In this document: piece after piece, positions 62,321 through 64,000 of the stretch
Numbering within the stretch: position 1 is the first letter of the stretch
Layout of the letters: each line of letters opens with the position of its first letter
From: CAMTUH01 sp947084935
GTDB taxonomy: Bacteria; Pseudomonadota; Gammaproteobacteria; Coxiellales; Coxiellaceae
Direction of reading: 5' to 3'
Assembly: GCA_947084935.1 (NCBI GenBank)
Contig: CAMTUH010000011.1
Coordinates: 1 to 64,000 of the forward strand
Length of the DNA: 64,000 nt
The notes under the pieces: model-generated
What the model was told of the DNA's origin: nothing
Seen by the model: only the letters and a program-made list of their open reading frames with translations
Databases searched by the model: none
Made by a program: the position numbers and the translations under genes

Positions 62321-63255
62321 ACAACTTTCTCCGCTATCCGTAAGCGGGCGCTTCGCGCCCGTGGGTTCTCTTCACTTTCAGCGTCGCTGGGCTTAATCAA
62401 GGAGCCAATTTTTTTCAAACGATGCTTCCTCTGTATTTCTTTTATGGGTATTTCACGAGGAATGTCTTCGCCTCGCGATTCACGCTGAATAAATTGTTTC
62501 ACAATCCGATCTTCCAACGAATGAAAACTGATCACGCACAGGCGTCCACCTTTCTCAAGCACATTGACGCACTGCGGCAAACCGTCGCGCAGTTCTTCTA
62601 ATTCACGATTAATAAAAATTCGAATGGCTTGAAACGTTCGCGTCGCCGGATGTTTTTTTATTTCTCGTTTCGGACAGGCTCGAGCGACGATGTCGGCCAA
62701 TTGTAACGTTCGCGTGATGGGTTGAGTTTCCCGCGATTTTACGATTTCACGCGCAATTCGTTTAGAAAAACGCTCTTCGCCGTACTCGCGTAAAACCTGC
62801 GAAAGCTCTGCTTCGCTGACGTGGTTAATCCAAGTCGCCGCATCCATTCCTTGTTGTACATTCATCCGCATATCTAAAGGTCCGTCTTTCCTAAAACTAA
62901 ATCCTCGTTTGGCTTCGTCCAATTGAGGTGACGATACTCCTAAATCCAACAACACCCCATTCACTTTTCCGTGCCATCCACGGTCCTGCACAATTTTTTC
63001 TAATTCTGCAAACGAACGATGAAGTATGCAGAACCGTGGATCACGAAAGGGCCCGGTTTCACCGACGGCTACGGCTTCCGGATCTTTATCCAGTGCCAGT
63101 AGCCGACCATTGGGCCCAAGTTGCTGCAATAATCCGAAACTGTGTCCTCCCCTGCCAAATGTACCGTCTACATATATTCCATCGGGTTTTATTGCTAAGC
63201 CATTCAGTGCGGCTTCCAATAAAACGGGACGATGATTCAGTGGCGGCACGATCAC
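62317..63255 (-). CDS. rsmH: 16S rRNA m4C1402 methyltransferase RsmH
   Basis: Methylates N4 of C1402 in 16S rRNA with SAM. The 312-residue product has HRPVLLEAALNGL, the SAM loop YVDGTFGRGGHS, LLDLGVSSPQLDEAKRGFSF, RTFQAIRIFINREL and VISFHSLEDRIVKQF. Its ATG overlaps the mraZ stop. Confidence 0.97.
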   Translation of the reverse strand: MIVPPLNHRPVLLEAALNGLAIKPDGIYVDGTFGRGGHSFGLLQQLGPNGRLLALDKDPEAVAVGETGPFRDPRFCILHRSFAELEKIVQDRGWHGKVNGVLLDLGVSSPQLDEAKRGFSFRKDGPLDMRMNVQQGMDAATWINHVSEAELSQVLREYGEERFSKRIAREIVKSRETQPITRTLQLADIVARACPKREIKKHPATRTFQAIRIFINRELEELRDGLPQCVNVLEKGGRLCVISFHSLEDRIVKQFIQRESRGEDIPREIPIKEIQRKHRLKKIGSLIKPSDAESEENPRARSARLRIAEKVV

Positions 63256-63710
63256 AGCGACAGTGATTTCAAATCCGGCGGCAGGTCATCGTCGTTTTTC
63301 ATTTCGTCTGCCAACCATCCGTCGCGTGCGCTGTCCCACTGCGATTCGCCCCAAATTTCAAATTTTTTGCCTTGCCCGACCAGCATAACCATCTGACCGA
63401 GGCCAGCGTACTCCCGCAATAACGGCGGTATGAGTACACGGCCACTGCGATCCATTTCTAATTCGGTCGCGTGGCCAATCAATAATCGTTGTATTCGTCG
63501 ACTTGCAGGGTGATAACTCGGAAGGCTTTCGAGCTTCCGTTCAATTTGCTCCCATTGTGGATAGGGGTACAGCAACAAGCAACGTTCTTCCGTATCTATC
63601 GTCGTCACCAAAATACCATCCGCTTCATTCGTGATCAGATCGCGGTATTTCCCTGGGATCGTAATCCGTCCCTTCTCATCCACCGCTACGGCATTTAAGC
63701 CCCGAAACAT
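63252..63710 (-). CDS. mraZ: Transcriptional regulator MraZ
   Basis: AbrB-like DNA-binding protein that controls the dcw operon. The 152-residue product has two MraZ repeats (FRGLNAVAVDEKGRITIPGKYR and ATELEMDRSGRVLIPPLLREYAGL) with the DxxGR motif in each. I chose ATG 63710, which matches the family start; the frame is open to 63797, but that would cover the promoter and operator repeats. Confidence 0.96.
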   Translation of the reverse strand: MFRGLNAVAVDEKGRITIPGKYRDLITNEADGILVTTIDTEERCLLLYPYPQWEQIERKLESLPSYHPASRRIQRLLIGHATELEMDRSGRVLIPPLLREYAGLGQMVMLVGQGKKFEIWGESQWDSARDGWLADEMKNDDDLPPDLKSLSL

Positions 63711-63719
63711 GATATTTCT

Positions 63720-63744
63720 CCCACCATTGCCCACATTATACCAC
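63720..63744 (-). promoter_or_regulatory. mraZ promoter with MraZ-box repeats
   Basis: Three repeats GTGGT, GTGGG and GTGGG (63744-63740, 63734-63730, 63724-63720) recur with an exact 10-bp period, as in known MraZ operators. An extended -10 (TGGTATAAT, hexamer 63740-63735) overlaps them. Binding here would repress the dcw operon, giving autoregulation. Confidence 0.75.
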
Positions 63745-63823
63745 TTATTTACACAAATAGCATAATGAAGTACAAAAAAAGCGTGAAAATTAGTCAATTG
63801 ATTAAAAAATTAACATCAAGCCG

Positions 63824-64000
63824 CTATTGATTGAGATTGGAGAGTTTTATTTCCGAAGCCCCGTCTTGTATCTGACTTGCTGTTTGCCCTGGTTCTTTTG
63901 GGAAAAGCAAAAAGCGGAAAGCATCGCCCGCTTGATATCTTTCATTAATAGGTATTTGCCCCAAAATGGCGTCAGCTCGCGCGATACCATTTTTATCGAG
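63824..64000 (-). CDS. Unidentified protein, C-terminal 58 residues (cut by window edge)
   Basis: The minus strand has an open frame from the window edge to a TAG at 63824. It reads KNGIARADAILGQIPINERY and later FRFLLFPKEPGQTASQIQ, ending SNLNQ. The start is outside the window. The gene lies upstream of mraZ on the same strand, about 113 bp from it. Family not recognised. Confidence 0.6.
   Translation of the reverse strand, partial: LDKNGIARADAILGQIPINERYQAGDAFRFLLFPKEPGQTASQIQDGASEIKLSNLNQ

Overview
The window comes from a gammaproteobacterium. The 16S rRNA fragment, the gene families and the AT-leaning, densely overlapping gene layout fit the Legionellales/Coxiellaceae lineage best. I cannot fix genus or species, because that would need a 16S or ribosomal-protein search. 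No phage, transposase or CRISPR array is visible.

Layout, left to right. (1) 1-790: the 5' end of a 16S rRNA gene on the minus strand, with leader, boxA and a stringent-type promoter. (2) 0.8-12.7 kb: tyrS, cell-wall recycling genes (an M23 endopeptidase, anmK, a DUF1460 protein), an unknown 8-TM protein, an osmoprotectant ABC transporter whose permease and binding protein are fused, a secreted trypsin-like protease, a kinase-like protein, a decayed minus-strand ORF and an unknown three-repeat membrane protein. (3) 12.7-34.4 kb: an unusually compact type IV pilus (T4P) region. The minus strand carries pilA-pilB-pilC-pilE-pilZ and pilM-N-O-P-Q-F; the plus strand carries fimT-pilW-pilX-pilV-(DUF4124)-pilT, then a second pilA-pilB-pilC plus pilD. 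It is interrupted at 28.0-30.2 kb by an AT-rich two-gene cassette (ATP-grasp ligase plus a possible hotdog protein) beside a tRNA-Thr whose 5' end is duplicated. (4) 34.4-41.9 kb: coaE, queF, zapD, a ParE/ParD toxin-antitoxin pair, a small secreted protein, a decayed brnT/brnA pair, mutT, secA and a dciA-like gene. (5) 41.9-45.3 kb: a 1148-residue helical protein with a C-terminal HEPN-like RNase motif. (6) 45.4-63.7 kb: lpxC and the division/cell-wall (dcw) cluster from ftsZ back to mraZ, transcribed on the minus strand and lacking ddl. The window ends in the 3' end of an unidentified gene.

How the genes work together: PilM/N/O/P with secretin PilQ and pilotin PilF form the envelope-spanning pilus channel; PilB/PilC extend and PilT retracts; PilD matures the prepilins; FimT/PilW/PilX/PilV/PilE are minor pilins; PilZ is an assembly regulator. 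The dcw genes make lipid II and drive septation, and AnmK and the M23 and DUF1460 enzymes fit peptidoglycan turnover. Several intergenic repeats (10436-10540, 30115-30206, 36694-36720, 55713-55925) look like MITE/REP-type elements.

The strongest leads for new biology are the regulated AT-rich ATP-grasp/hotdog cassette, the large HEPN protein between lpxC and dciA/secA, the duplicated pilA-B-C modules, and the three-repeat membrane protein. Functional assignments rest on reading motifs by eye; no database search was run.
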